A stretch of DNA of 64,000 nucleotides, taken from the NCBI RefSeq assembly GCF_024171695.1, contig NZ_JAMTCF010000012.1, positions 124,001 through 188,000 of the forward strand. Reading direction: 5' to 3'. Source of the DNA: Actinosynnema pretiosum. Its GTDB lineage: Bacteria; Actinomycetota; Actinomycetes; Mycobacteriales; Pseudonocardiaceae. Positions 29,504 through 37,640 of the stretch are shown piece after piece; positions within the stretch are counted from its first letter, which is position 1, and every line of letters begins with the position of its first letter. The notes below the pieces were generated by a model. It did not search any database. It was not told the DNA's origin and worked only from the letters and a program-made list of their open reading frames with translations. The position numbers and the translations under genes were made by a program.

Positions 29504-30399
29504 TTCGTCCCGAGCGCGGCGGTCAGCTCGTCGACCTGCTTCGTCATCCACTCAACGTAACCCGTGACGCCTTCCGGCAGCGTCTCGGTCATGCCCACGA
29601 CGGGCAGCCCGGCGGTCCCGGCCTTGGCGACCAGGTCGTTCGTGACCGCGTTCTCCGTCTGGGTGTTGTTGATCAGGGCGTTGACCTGCTTGTTCACGAT
29701 CAGGTCACCGGTGGCCGCGGCGGCGGCGACGGGCACGTCGGTCTCGTTCTCGATGGCCTCGGTGAACTCGCCCGGCGTGAGGTCCTCGACGCCCGCGAGC
29801 TCCAGCAGGTAGGCGGGCACCGGCTCGGTCACGACGACCTTGGCGGGCTTGATCTGCTCCGCCTTGGCGGTGAGGCCGTCCAGGGCGACGCCGAAGTCGG
29901 CCGCGCCCTTGGTGAAGGCGTCCTTCTTGTCGGGCGCGATCGCGGAGAGCTCCTCGGCGACCTTGTCGGCGACCTTGCGGACGGTGGCCAGGTCGTACCA
30001 GACGTGCTCGTTCTCCTCCTTGCCCGAGAGGGCGAAGGCGTCGACGCGCTTGGCGGCCTGCGCGGACTCGTCGACGATCTTGTCGAAGAAGTCGTCGTAG
30101 CCGCCGCCGTTGCCGACGACGAGCTTGGCGCCCGCGACGGCGGCGATGTCGGCGGGCTTGCTCTCGAACGAGTGCGGGTCGGCGGACGGGTCGTCGATCA
30201 GGGCCTCGACCTCGACGTCGCTGCCGCCGACCGCCTTGACGACGCTGCCCCACACGTTGGTGGAGGCGACCACGGAGACGGCCCCGGCGGGGGCGTCGGC
30301 GGCGCCGGAGGAGTCGCTGCCGCCCTGGTCGGCGCTGCCGCAGGCGGTGGTGAGACCGAGCACCGCCACGGCGGTGATCAGCGTGGTGCGCACAGTCAT
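29500..30399 (-). CDS. znuA: Metal ABC transporter substrate-binding lipoprotein
   Basis: 299 residues. A signal peptide ends in the lipobox LTTACGS with Cys20. Cluster 9 metal-binding features are DPHSFES (His76) and ENEHVWYDL (His132). At the usual third His position I read Glu (VTEPVPAYLL), and there is no His-rich loop of the kind common in zinc-binding members, so the metal is uncertain. TGAGGAG lies 9 bases before the ATG. Upstream DNA contains two palindromes that could bind a Zur- or MntR-like repressor. Confidence 0.88.
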   Translation of the reverse strand: MTVRTTLITAVAVLGLTTACGSADQGGSDSSGAADAPAGAVSVVASTNVWGSVVKAVGGSDVEVEALIDDPSADPHSFESKPADIAAVAGAKLVVGNGGGYDDFFDKIVDESAQAAKRVDAFALSGKEENEHVWYDLATVRKVADKVAEELSAIAPDKKDAFTKGAADFGVALDGLTAKAEQIKPAKVVVTEPVPAYLLELAGVEDLTPGEFTEAIENETDVPVAAAAATGDLIVNKQVNALINNTQTENAVTNDLVAKAGTAGLPVVGMTETLPEGVTGYVEWMTKQVDELTAALGTK

Positions 30400-30429
30400 C
30401 GGCTGACTCCTCAGGGGGACCTAAAGTGG

Positions 30430-30442
30430 AATGGTAACCGTT
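30430..30442. promoter_or_regulatory. Candidate metalloregulator operator upstream of the metal ABC operon
   Basis: AATGGTAACCGTT, a near-perfect palindrome (one mismatch) 31 bases before the znuA-like start. Confidence 0.35.
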
Positions 30443-30445
30443 GTC

Positions 30446-30463
30446 GAGTTCAGTTTAGAACTC
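30446..30463. repeat. Inverted repeat GAGTTC-N6-GAACTC
   Basis: Perfect 6-bp arms next to the palindrome above; a possible second operator or part of the metal-operon promoter. Confidence 0.35.
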
Positions 30464-30502
30464 TCCGCCACCACCTTGTCCACCGGATGGGGCAAACAAC
30501 AC

Positions 30503-30536
30503 GCAGGGCCACCCCCGAACGTGGGGGTGGCCCTGC
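30503..30536 (-). terminator. Terminator after the sugar-ABC ATPase gene
   Basis: Perfect 14-bp arms GCAGGGCCACCCCC (30503-30516) and GGGGGTGGCCCTGC (30523-30536), just after the ATPase gene on the minus strand, followed there by GTTGTTTG. Confidence 0.8.
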
Positions 30537-30558
30537 GAGGTCCTGCGGAGCGAGCGCG

Positions 30559-31659
30559 TCAGTCGGTCAGGCGCAGCCCGGTCTCCGGGTGGAACAGGTG
30601 CACCTCGGAGGCGTCGCGCACGCCGACCTTGACGGTCTGGCCCAGCGCGGGCGGGGTGCGGCCGTCGACGCGGACCACGAACCGCTCGGAGGAGTCGCCG
30701 ATGCGGACCGCGCCGTGCAGCAGCGCGTCCGCGCCCAGCTCCTCGACCAGCTCGACGGCCATCTCCATGCCCGGCTCGGTCTCGCCGACCAGCGCCAGCG
30801 ACTCGGGACGCACGCCGAAGACGACCTCGGACAGGCCCTCGCCGGAGGCGGCGTCGAGCTTGGCGCGCTCCAGCGGCACCAGCAGGCCGTCCAGCTTCGC
30901 GCCCTCGGCGGTCAGCGGCACGGTCTTCAGGTTCATGGCGGGCGAGCCCATGAAGCCCGCGACGAACGCGTTGGCAGGCTTGTCGTACAGCGCGCGCGGG
31001 GTGTCGCACTGCTGGAGCAGGCCGTCCTTGAGCACGGCGACCCGGTGGCCCATGGTCATGGCCTCGACCTGGTCGTGCGTGACGTAGATCGTGGTGGTGC
31101 CCAGGCGCTGCTGGAGGGCCGCGATGTTGGCGCGGGTCTCGACGCGGAGCTTGGCGTCCAGGTTGGACAGCGGCTCGTCCATGAGGAACACGCTGGGCTC
31201 GCGGACGATCGCGCGGCCCATCGCGACGCGCTGGCGCTGACCGCCGGAGAGCGCCTTCGGCTTGCGGTCGAGGTACTTGGTGAGGTCGAGCATGGCCGCC
31301 GCCTCGGCGACCTTCTGCTTGATCTCCTCCTTGGCGACCTTGCGCAGCTTCAGCGCGAAGCCCATGTTCTCCGCGACCGTCATGTGCGGGTACAGCGCGT
31401 AGGACTGGAACACCATCGCGATGTCCCGGCCCTTCGGCGGCACGTTGGTGACGTCCTTGCCACCGATCTTGATGGCGCCCTCGTCCACGTCCTCCAGGCC
31501 CGCGAGCATCCGCAGGGCGGTGGACTTGCCGGAACCCGACGGGCCGACCAGAACGAGGAACTCGCCGTCCGCGACGTCGAGGGACAACTCGTCGACGGCT
31601 CGCACCGGGGGGTTGCCGGAGAAGATCCGCGACGCCTTGTCGTAGGCGACCTCTGCCAT
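30559..31659 (-). CDS. ugpC: Sugar ABC transporter ATP-binding protein (UgpC/MsiK type)
   Basis: 366 residues. Walker A GPSGSGKST, Q-loop MVFQSYALYPHMTV, signature LSGGQRQRV, Walker B VFLMDEPLSNLD and H-loop VTHDQVEAM precede a C-terminal MOBE/OB-like regulatory domain (GVRPESLAL). Stand-alone ATPases of this kind (MsiK in Streptomyces) energise several sugar importers. It lies beside a sugar ABC operon that has no ATPase of its own, but has its own promoter: TAGCGT at 31695-31700 with a LacI-type operator over the spacer and -35. ATG 31659 follows AAAGG. Confidence 0.93.
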   Translation of the reverse strand: MAEVAYDKASRIFSGNPPVRAVDELSLDVADGEFLVLVGPSGSGKSTALRMLAGLEDVDEGAIKIGGKDVTNVPPKGRDIAMVFQSYALYPHMTVAENMGFALKLRKVAKEEIKQKVAEAAAMLDLTKYLDRKPKALSGGQRQRVAMGRAIVREPSVFLMDEPLSNLDAKLRVETRANIAALQQRLGTTTIYVTHDQVEAMTMGHRVAVLKDGLLQQCDTPRALYDKPANAFVAGFMGSPAMNLKTVPLTAEGAKLDGLLVPLERAKLDAASGEGLSEVVFGVRPESLALVGETEPGMEMAVELVEELGADALLHGAVRIGDSSERFVVRVDGRTPPALGQTVKVGVRDASEVHLFHPETGLRLTD

Positions 31660-31694
31660 AGTGGCGCACCTTTCAGTACCCGAGCTTTGCCGCA

Positions 31695-31700
31695 ACGCTA
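31695..31700 (-). promoter_or_regulatory. -10 box of the sugar-ABC ATPase gene
   Basis: TAGCGT on the minus strand, 36 bases before the ATG. Confidence 0.45.
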
Positions 31701-31704
31701 GGCA

Positions 31705-31720
31705 TTGCAAGCGCTTACGG
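31705..31720. promoter_or_regulatory. LacI-family operator
   Basis: TTGCAAGCGCTTACGG, with the palindromic core AAGCGCTT at 31709-31716, the classical half-site spacing of LacI/CcpA operators. It lies just upstream of the -10 box of the ATPase gene. Confidence 0.65.
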
Positions 31721-31743
31721 GAACACCCGGACGCGAACGAATT

Positions 31744-32637
31744 TCACCCCTTCACCGCGCCGCCCGCCAGGCCCGACACCAGGAACCGCTGCACGAGGTA
31801 GAACACCGCGACCGCCGGGATGGCGACCAGGGTGGACGCCGCCGCCAGGTGCCCCCACTCGGTGCGGTTCTGCTGCACGAACACCTGCAGGCCCACCGCG
31901 AGGGTCTTGGACTCGTCGGCCGCCGACAGGAACGCCGAGGCGAACGCCACCTCGCCCCAGGCGGTCAGGAAGGCGTAGAACGAGGTCACCGCGAGCCCCG
32001 GCCTGGCCAGCGGCAGCACCAGCCGCCAGAACACGCCGAACGGCGAGAGCCCGTCCACCCGGCCCGCCTCGTCGATGTCGGCGGGGATGGTGTCGAAGTA
32101 GCCCTTGAGCATGTAGGTGCAGAACGGCACGGCGGTGGTGCAGTAGACCAGCACCAGGCCGAGCGCGGTGCCCTGCACGCCCAGCGCCAGCAGGGTGTTG
32201 TAGAGCGGCACGATCAGCACCGCGAACGGGAACATCTGCACGACCAGGAACGACAGCAGCAGCTTGCGCTTGCCGGGGAACCGGAAGCGGCTGGCCGCGT
32301 ACCCGGCGGTGGCCGACAGGAACACCGCGAGCACCGTGGTCAGCAGCGCGATCTGCACCGAGTTGCCGAACCAGGCCAGGAAGTCGCCCTTCTCCCCGGA
32401 CAGGATGCGGCCGTAGTTGTCCAGGCTGGACTCGTTGACCAGCTTGGGCGTGGTCTCGACGGCGAGCGCGTCCGGCTTGAACGAGGTGACCACGACCCAG
32501 AACACCGGGAACACCGCGATCAGCGAGGCGGTGACCAGGGCGGCGTGCAGCCCGATCGACGCGGCGCGGGAGCGCTTGGCCCTCCGGGACTCGCGCGCGG
32601 GCGTCGCGGCCCGCAGCGAAGCGGCCTCGATGGACAT
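31744..32637 (-). CDS. Sugar ABC transporter permease (MalG type)
   Basis: 297 residues, six membrane helices. The EAA loop reads DEAGRVDGLSPFGVFWRLVLPLARPGL, which docks onto the ATPase. An N-terminal basic tail of about 30 residues precedes TM1. The gene begins with ATG overlapping the stop of the upstream permease (TGATG), so the two are translationally coupled. Sequence features fit carbohydrate-uptake family 1, maltose-like. Confidence 0.92.
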   Translation of the reverse strand: MSIEAASLRAATPARESRRAKRSRAASIGLHAALVTASLIAVFPVFWVVVTSFKPDALAVETTPKLVNESSLDNYGRILSGEKGDFLAWFGNSVQIALLTTVLAVFLSATAGYAASRFRFPGKRKLLLSFLVVQMFPFAVLIVPLYNTLLALGVQGTALGLVLVYCTTAVPFCTYMLKGYFDTIPADIDEAGRVDGLSPFGVFWRLVLPLARPGLAVTSFYAFLTAWGEVAFASAFLSAADESKTLAVGLQVFVQQNRTEWGHLAAASTLVAIPAVAVFYLVQRFLVSGLAGGAVKG

Positions 32638-33554
32638 CACCACACCTCGCCTTGCCTGCGCAGCGCGCGCCGGTAGCCGCTCGCGAACACGAGCAGGACG
32701 GACAGGATGAGCACGCCGTAGGTGGAGGCGACGGCGTAGTCGCGGGAGGCGCCGGAGAAGAAGCGCTCGAACGCGTAGGTGATCAGCAGCCGGGTGCTCG
32801 GGTTCTGGCCGGTGATCAGGTAGACGACGGCGAACATGTTGAACGTCCAGATCACGCCCAGCAGCACGACCGTGCTGGAGACCGAGCGCAGGCCGGGCAG
32901 GGTGACGTGCCGGAAGCGCTGCCACGGGGTGGCGCCGTCGACCTCGGCCGCCTCGTACAGGTCGGCCGGGATGGACTGGAGGCCGCCGAGCAGCGAGACC
33001 ATCATGAACGGCACGCCCAGCCAGACGTTCACGATCACCACGGCGACCAGCGCCCAGTTCGACTGGCCGAGCCACACCGGGTCGGGAAGGCCCAGCGCGC
33101 GCAGGACCTGGTTGATGATCCCGTACTGGGCGTTGAACATGTACTTCCAGGCGAACGCGCTGATGAACGCGGGCACCGCCCACGGCAGGATCAGCAGCAC
33201 CCGGTAGACCGCGCGCCCGGCGACCTGCCGGTTGAGCAGGACGGCGAGCCCGAGGCCGATGCCGTAGTGCAGCAGCACGCAGCTGGCGGTCCACACGACG
33301 GTGCGCAGCAGGGTGGCCCAGAACGCGCCGTAGCTGGCGTCGCCGGAGAGCACGTTGAGGTAGTTGCGCAGGCCGACCCACTCGTAGGTGGCGGGCCGGT
33401 CGAGCACCGGGTTGGCGATGGACGACTCGTTGATGTCCGTGAGGGTGAAGAACACGCCTTGCGCGAGCGGGTAGAGCACCAGCACGGCGATGACCAGCAC
33501 CACCGGCAGGACCATCGCGTACGCGTACCAGTGCCGGTCGAGGAACCTGCGCAC
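32637..33554 (-). CDS. Sugar ABC transporter permease (MalF type)
   Basis: 305 residues with six membrane helices; the EAA loop is YEAAEVDGATPWQRFRHVTLPGL. The GTG start at 33554 has AGGAGG six bases upstream; longer frames run back into the spacer before the binding protein gene. Partner of the MalG-type permease. No large MalF periplasmic P2 insertion is present, as is usual in Gram-positive members. Confidence 0.92.
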   Translation of the reverse strand: MRRFLDRHWYAYAMVLPVVLVIAVLVLYPLAQGVFFTLTDINESSIANPVLDRPATYEWVGLRNYLNVLSGDASYGAFWATLLRTVVWTASCVLLHYGIGLGLAVLLNRQVAGRAVYRVLLILPWAVPAFISAFAWKYMFNAQYGIINQVLRALGLPDPVWLGQSNWALVAVVIVNVWLGVPFMMVSLLGGLQSIPADLYEAAEVDGATPWQRFRHVTLPGLRSVSSTVVLLGVIWTFNMFAVVYLITGQNPSTRLLITYAFERFFSGASRDYAVASTYGVLILSVLLVFASGYRRALRRQGEVW

Positions 33555-33581
33555 CTGTGGCCTCCTAGCGCCGGGGCGCCG

Positions 33582-33607
33582 GGCCGCCCGCGCGGTGGCG
33601 GGCGGCC
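33582..33607 (-). promoter_or_regulatory. Intercistronic stem-loop between binding protein and permease genes
   Basis: GGCCGCCCGC (33582-33591) pairs with GCGGGCGGCC (33598-33607). Stem-loops in this position often raise the amount of binding protein relative to permease by attenuation or mRNA protection. Confidence 0.5.
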
Positions 33608-33616
33608 GGGCGCGGG

Positions 33617-34876
33617 TCAGCCGACGGTGTACTCGGGCAGGATCTGGTCCTTGTAGGCCTTGGCGACCTCGTCCAGCGCGGACTTGGCGTCCTTCTTCCC
33701 CGCGAGGAAGTCGGCGTAGGCGGTCTTGAGCGGGTCGAACAGCTGGCCGCCCTCGGGGATCCACGGCCGGGGGTGGGCCTTGGCCGCGATCGGCTCGAAC
33801 GCGGCGACGACCGCGTTGGCCTTGACCTCGGCGACCTCGTAGGCGGACTTGCGGGTGGGCAGCAGGCCCAGCTCGGTGGCGATCTTGGCCTGGGACTCGG
33901 CGGAGCTCATGCAGCCGATCAGCTTGAGCGCGTTGTCCTTGGCCTTGGTGCCCTGGCGCACCACGTAGTCGTGGCCGCCGACCGGGGCGAGCCCGGCGGT
34001 GGCCTCGGTGACGCCGGGGACGGGCGCGATGCCGAGGTTGGACTCGTCGGCGAACGCGGCGCCCTCGAGGTAGTCGGGGACGGACCAGGGGCCGTTGACG
34101 ACCATGGCGATCTCGCCGGAGCCGAAGCCCGCCTGCATGTTGCTGTAGGAGTTGCCCGCGTCGAGCGCGGTGGTGGCGGCCTTGGCGTCGACCAGGCCCT
34201 TGGCGGTCTCCAGGCCCTTCACGTTCTCCGGCGAGGAGACCACGATCTCCTTGGCCTCGGCGTCGACCAGGTCGCCGCCCGCGCCGTAGAGGAAGGGCAG
34301 GGCGTAGTAGGCGTCGTTGTTGACGAAGAACGCCTTCTCGCCGCCGAGCTTGACCGCCGCGGCCTTCAGCTCGTCCCAGGTCTTCGGGGGCTGCACGCCC
34401 GCGTCGGCCAGCAGCTTCTTGTTGTAGAAGAGGGCCAGCGAGTCGGTGACCTGGGGGACGCCGTAGGTCTTGCCCTCGTAGACCGTGGACCCGAGCGGGG
34501 TCTCCAGGAAGTCCGAGGTGTCCTTGACCAGGTCGGTGCCGGTCAGGTCGAGGACCAGGCCGTTCTTGGCCAGCTGCGGAACCCAGGCGACCTCGGCGCG
34601 GAACACGTCCGGGCCCTGCCCGCCCTGGGCGGCGGTCTTGTAGTTGTTGAGCGCCGCGTCGAAGGCGACGGTCTCGGTCTTGACCTGGTACCCGTCCTTG
34701 GCCGCGCAGTCCTGGGCGACCTTCGTGAAGACGGGGCTCTCGTTGGGACCGCTGGTGTCCCAGAAGACGACCTCGCTGCTCGCGCCGCCGCCGCCGGAAG
34801 AGCCACCGCAGGCGGTGAGGGCGAGGGCGGGGACTAAGCCCGCGGCCAGTGCCGTCAGGAGGGTGGTACGTCGCAT
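33617..34876 (-). CDS. Sugar ABC transporter substrate-binding lipoprotein (maltose type)
   Basis: 419 residues. A signal peptide with lipobox LTACGGS (Cys23) and a Gly/Ser linker precede a type I cluster D binding fold. VVFWDTSGPNES, the GPDVFRAEVAWVP segment and NGPWSVPDY resemble actinomycete MalE proteins, so maltose or maltodextrin is the best guess; related alpha-glucosides remain possible. First gene of the operon. ATG 34876 is preferred; another ATG seven codons upstream lies next to a weak GAGAGG site. Confidence 0.88.
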   Translation of the reverse strand: MRRTTLLTALAAGLVPALALTACGGSSGGGGASSEVVFWDTSGPNESPVFTKVAQDCAAKDGYQVKTETVAFDAALNNYKTAAQGGQGPDVFRAEVAWVPQLAKNGLVLDLTGTDLVKDTSDFLETPLGSTVYEGKTYGVPQVTDSLALFYNKKLLADAGVQPPKTWDELKAAAVKLGGEKAFFVNNDAYYALPFLYGAGGDLVDAEAKEIVVSSPENVKGLETAKGLVDAKAATTALDAGNSYSNMQAGFGSGEIAMVVNGPWSVPDYLEGAAFADESNLGIAPVPGVTEATAGLAPVGGHDYVVRQGTKAKDNALKLIGCMSSAESQAKIATELGLLPTRKSAYEVAEVKANAVVAAFEPIAAKAHPRPWIPEGGQLFDPLKTAYADFLAGKKDAKSALDEVAKAYKDQILPEYTVG

Positions 34877-34922
34877 CGCTGCTGTCGCCCCTCTCATCCG
34901 GCCCCGCCGGGGCGAGGCCACT

Positions 34923-34934
34923 GCAAGTTCTTGC
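34923..34934. promoter_or_regulatory. Candidate LacI-type operator upstream of the sugar operon
   Basis: Perfect palindrome GCAAGTTCTTGC, 47 bases before the binding-protein start. Confidence 0.5.
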
Positions 34935-35042
34935 GGAAGAGTTGACGCGGATTTCATACCGCTGAACTGGGAACGGTCAAGGGTCGCGGCGTAACCAAGC
35001 CGTAACGGCGGCGCGCGATCGGGGGAAACCGCAGGGGGCGTT

Positions 35043-35054
35043 GCAAAACCTTGC
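35043..35054. promoter_or_regulatory. Second candidate operator near the divergent LacI gene
   Basis: GCAAAACCTTGC, an imperfect form of the same 12-bp site, 87 bases before the lacI-type start. Confidence 0.35.
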
Positions 35055-35140
35055 TGCGGGCGGCAGGGTGAAGCGGAGCCCTGTCTCCGGATTCCCGAAG
35101 CCCGACCCCGCCGCTTCACCCACCGCAACGAGGAGGACCG

Positions 35141-36184
35141 GTGCCCGGACTGGCCGAGATCGCCAGGGTCGCCGGGGTGAGCATCTCAACCGTGAGCCGC
35201 GTGCTGAACCGCCGAGCGGGGGTCAACGACGAGACCCGCCAGCGGGTGCTGGCCGTGCTGGCCGAGATGCCGTACACCCCGCGCGGGCTCGGCGCGCTGC
35301 AGCGGACCGGCGTGATCGGGCTGCTGGTGCCCGAGCTGTCGAACCCGGTGTTCCCGGCGTTCGCCGAGGCGCTGGAGGTCAGGGCGGCCCGGCTGGGCTA
35401 CTCGTCGCTGCTGTGCAACACGCGGGCGTCCGGGGACGCGGCGATGGGCGAGGAGGAGTACGTCCGGATGCTGCTGGCCAGGGGCGTCGAGGGCATGGTG
35501 TTCGTCTCGCCGGAGATCACCAACGCCGAGGCGCCGCTGGGGCGGGCCGCGCGGCCGAGCTACTACTCGAAGCTGCTGGCCGACGGCGTGCACATGGTGT
35601 TCGTGAACGGGGCGACGCCCGCGCTGGACGTGCCGGACGTGACCGTGGACGAGCAGCACGCGGGGTACGCGGCGACCAGGCACCTGGTGGAGCTGGGGCA
35701 CCGGCTGGTCGGGTTCGTCAGCGGGCCCGCTCGGGCGCTGCCGTCGCGGCTCAAGCGGGCCGGGTGGGCGGCGGCGCTGGAGGAGGCGGGGCTCAGCGCG
35801 GACGGCTCGCTCGTCGCGCACGGCCCGTTCGGGCCGGAGGGCGGGGCGCTCGCGGCGGCGCGGCTGCTCGACTCCGTACGGCCGACGGCGGTGATCTGCT
35901 CGTCCGATCACATGGCGATAGGGGTGCTCCGAGAGGCGCACAAGCGGGGTTTGTCCGTTCCCGGTGATCTCTCGGTGGTCGGTTTCGACGACATCCCGCT
36001 GGCCCCCTACTGCTCTCCCCCGCTCACCACTCTGGCGCAACCGATCGAGGAAATGGCGACCGCCGCGGTGGACGAACTCGTGCTGCGTTTGGACCCCGAT
36101 CGGCGCAGAAGGCACAGCGCGAACTACACGAGAGTGTTCCGGCCTCGCCTTGTTGTTCGAGAATCAACAGCATCGCCCGAATAA
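35141..36184 (+). CDS. LacI-family transcriptional regulator of the sugar operon
   Basis: 347 residues from GTG, GAGGAGG upstream. The LacI helix-turn-helix reads LAEIARVAGVSISTVSRVLN, with hinge region RGLGALQRTGVIGLLVP, then a periplasmic-binding-protein fold ending VVGFDDIPLA and RPRLVVREST. It is divergent from the maltose-type operon, and 12-bp GCAAG..CTTGC sites lie in the shared spacer, so it probably represses that operon and itself until sugar binds. Confidence 0.93.
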   Translation: MPGLAEIARVAGVSISTVSRVLNRRAGVNDETRQRVLAVLAEMPYTPRGLGALQRTGVIGLLVPELSNPVFPAFAEALEVRAARLGYSSLLCNTRASGDAAMGEEEYVRMLLARGVEGMVFVSPEITNAEAPLGRAARPSYYSKLLADGVHMVFVNGATPALDVPDVTVDEQHAGYAATRHLVELGHRLVGFVSGPARALPSRLKRAGWAAALEEAGLSADGSLVAHGPFGPEGGALAAARLLDSVRPTAVICSSDHMAIGVLREAHKRGLSVPGDLSVVGFDDIPLAPYCSPPLTTLAQPIEEMATAAVDELVLRLDPDRRRRHSANYTRVFRPRLVVRESTASPE

Positions 36185-36188
36185 CCAC

Positions 36189-36204
36189 ATTGGTCTGGAC
36201 CACT
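36189..36204. promoter_or_regulatory. DasR-type (dre) operator
   Basis: ATTGGTCTGGACCACT matches 14 of 16 positions of the dre consensus I remember (ACTGGTCTAGACCACT). DasR is the GntR repressor of N-acetylglucosamine and chitin genes in Streptomyces. The site lies between the two LacI genes. Confidence 0.6.
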
Positions 36205-36205
36205 G

Positions 36206-36217
36206 TACTGATCAGTA
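36206..36217. repeat. Perfect palindrome TACTGATCAGTA
   Basis: A 12-bp perfect palindrome one base after the dre-like site. Could be a second operator or a weak terminator loop. Confidence 0.4.
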
Positions 36218-36276
36218 ACGTATGTTGACCTGCGGCGACGAAATGGTAAAGGGACGCAGATCACGCCCACTTCTGT

Positions 36277-36284
36277 AAGTGCTT
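36277..36284. promoter_or_regulatory. LacI-type half-palindrome in the promoter of the second LacI gene
   Basis: AAGTGCTT core just upstream of the -10 box, in a position for autoregulation. Confidence 0.35.
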
Positions 36285-36293
36285 CTGAACCGT

Positions 36294-36299
36294 TACGGT
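36294..36299 (+). promoter_or_regulatory. -10 box for the leaderless second LacI gene
   Basis: TACGGT, 6 bases before the ATG at 36306. Confidence 0.5.
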
Positions 36300-36305
36300 C
36301 ACTCC

Positions 36306-37409
36306 ATGGCGCGGTCGATGCATGTGCGACGCCCGGCGACGTTGGCCTCTCTGGCCGCGGAGCTGGGGGTTTCCCGGACAACGGTGTCCAACGCGTACAA
36401 CCGTCCCGACCAGCTCTCGCCGGAGCTGCGACGCCGGGTGTTGGAGACAGCGAGGCGACTTGGATATCCCGGCCCCGATCCGGTGGCCAGATCACTGCGC
36501 ACGCGCAAAGCGGGGGCGGTCGGTCTGCTGCTGACCGAGAACCTCTCCTACGCGTTCCGGGACCCGGCGGCGATCGGATTCCTGGAAGGGCTCGCGCTGG
36601 CGTGCGAGACGGCCGGGCAGGGGCTCCTGCTCGTGCCCGCCAACCCCGAGCGCGAGGACGTGGCGGCCGTGCACCGGGCCGGGGTGGACGGCTTCGTCGT
36701 CTACTCGGTGCCCGACGACGACCCGCACCTCGCGGCGGTCCTGGAGCGGCCCGTGCCGACCGTCGTGTGCGACCAGCCCGACCTGGCCGACGTCGACCGC
36801 GTGGGCATCGACGACCGGGCCGCGATGCACCAGCTCGCGCAGCACCTGATCGCGCTGGGGCACCGGCGGGTCGGCGTGGTGTGCATGAGGCTGGCCCGCG
36901 ACCGCAACGACGGGTTCGTCCCGCTGTCGCGGCAGGAGTCGGCGCACTTCCACGTGCAGCGGTCGCGGGTGAGCGGGCTGCGGCAGGCGTTCACCGAGGT
37001 CGGGGTCGACTGGGCCTCGGTGCCGGTGGTGGAGCGGTTCGACCACACGATCGCGCAAGGCGCCTCGGCGGCGGCCCAGGTCCTCGACCGGGACCCGCAG
37101 ATCACGGCGCTGATCTGCACCTCGGACATACTGGCCCTCGGCGCGCTGCAGGAGGCCGAGCGGCGCGGCCTGCGGGTGCCCGCGGACCTCACGGTGACCG
37201 GGTTCGACGGCATCCGGGAGGCCGAGCAGGCCGGGCTGACCACGGTGCGGCAGCCGGTGCTGGAGAAGGGCCGCGCGGCGGGCAAGCTGCTGATGGAGGT
37301 CGGCGAGCGCACCAAGCCCAGGACCGTGACGCTGGAGACCGAGCTGATCACCGGCACGACGGCGGCCGAGCCCAGGACGATCGCCGAGGAGCGGTGGTTC
37401 GGGCACTGA
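36306..37409 (+). CDS. LacI-family transcriptional regulator
   Basis: 367 residues. The DNA-binding domain (LASLAAELGVSRTTVSNAYNRPDQLS) starts about 12 residues in; the effector domain includes LLLTENLSYAFRDPAAI and ends with VTGFDGIREAE and LITGTTA. This is the subgroup with SNAYNRPDQLS, often near sugar or amino-sugar genes. Starts at ATG 36306 behind a TACGGT box; the next ATG is at 36318. It may regulate itself through the AAGTGCTT site. A DasR-type operator upstream suggests it belongs to the N-acetylglucosamine regulon. Confidence 0.9.
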   Translation: MARSMHVRRPATLASLAAELGVSRTTVSNAYNRPDQLSPELRRRVLETARRLGYPGPDPVARSLRTRKAGAVGLLLTENLSYAFRDPAAIGFLEGLALACETAGQGLLLVPANPEREDVAAVHRAGVDGFVVYSVPDDDPHLAAVLERPVPTVVCDQPDLADVDRVGIDDRAAMHQLAQHLIALGHRRVGVVCMRLARDRNDGFVPLSRQESAHFHVQRSRVSGLRQAFTEVGVDWASVPVVERFDHTIAQGASAAAQVLDRDPQITALICTSDILALGALQEAERRGLRVPADLTVTGFDGIREAEQAGLTTVRQPVLEKGRAAGKLLMEVGERTKPRTVTLETELITGTTAAEPRTIAEERWFGH

Positions 37410-37454
37410 CGGGTGGGGCGCTCGCTTCGCGGCGAGCGCCCGGCCGACGAGGCT

Positions 37455-37640
37455 GACCGCGCCGGGCTCAACCGCGCCTGCCCGACCGCGCCGGTCTCAA
37501 CCACGCCAGGCTCGACCGCGCCTGCCCAACCGCGCCGGTCCCAACCACGCCAGGCTCAACCACACCAGGCTCAACCACACCGGTCCCAACCGCGCCGGGA
37601 TCAGCCGATCCGGAGTCAGCCGATCCAGGGTCAGCCGATC
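37455..37640. repeat. Tandem array of twelve to thirteen 14-15 bp units at the 3' end of a gene
   Basis: Units such as ACCGCGCCGGTCTCA, ACCACGCCAGGCTCA and GCCGATCCGGAGTCA follow each other from 37456 to 37640. The last three units include the stop codon (TCA on this strand) of the gene on the minus strand, which ends at 37631. On the minus strand each unit keeps TGA or TGG at the same place. Confidence 0.85.

Noticed and set aside
37455-37640. Protein-coding repeat region
   Set aside because: Frames through it exist on both strands but have no ribosome site and one strand contains regular stops.
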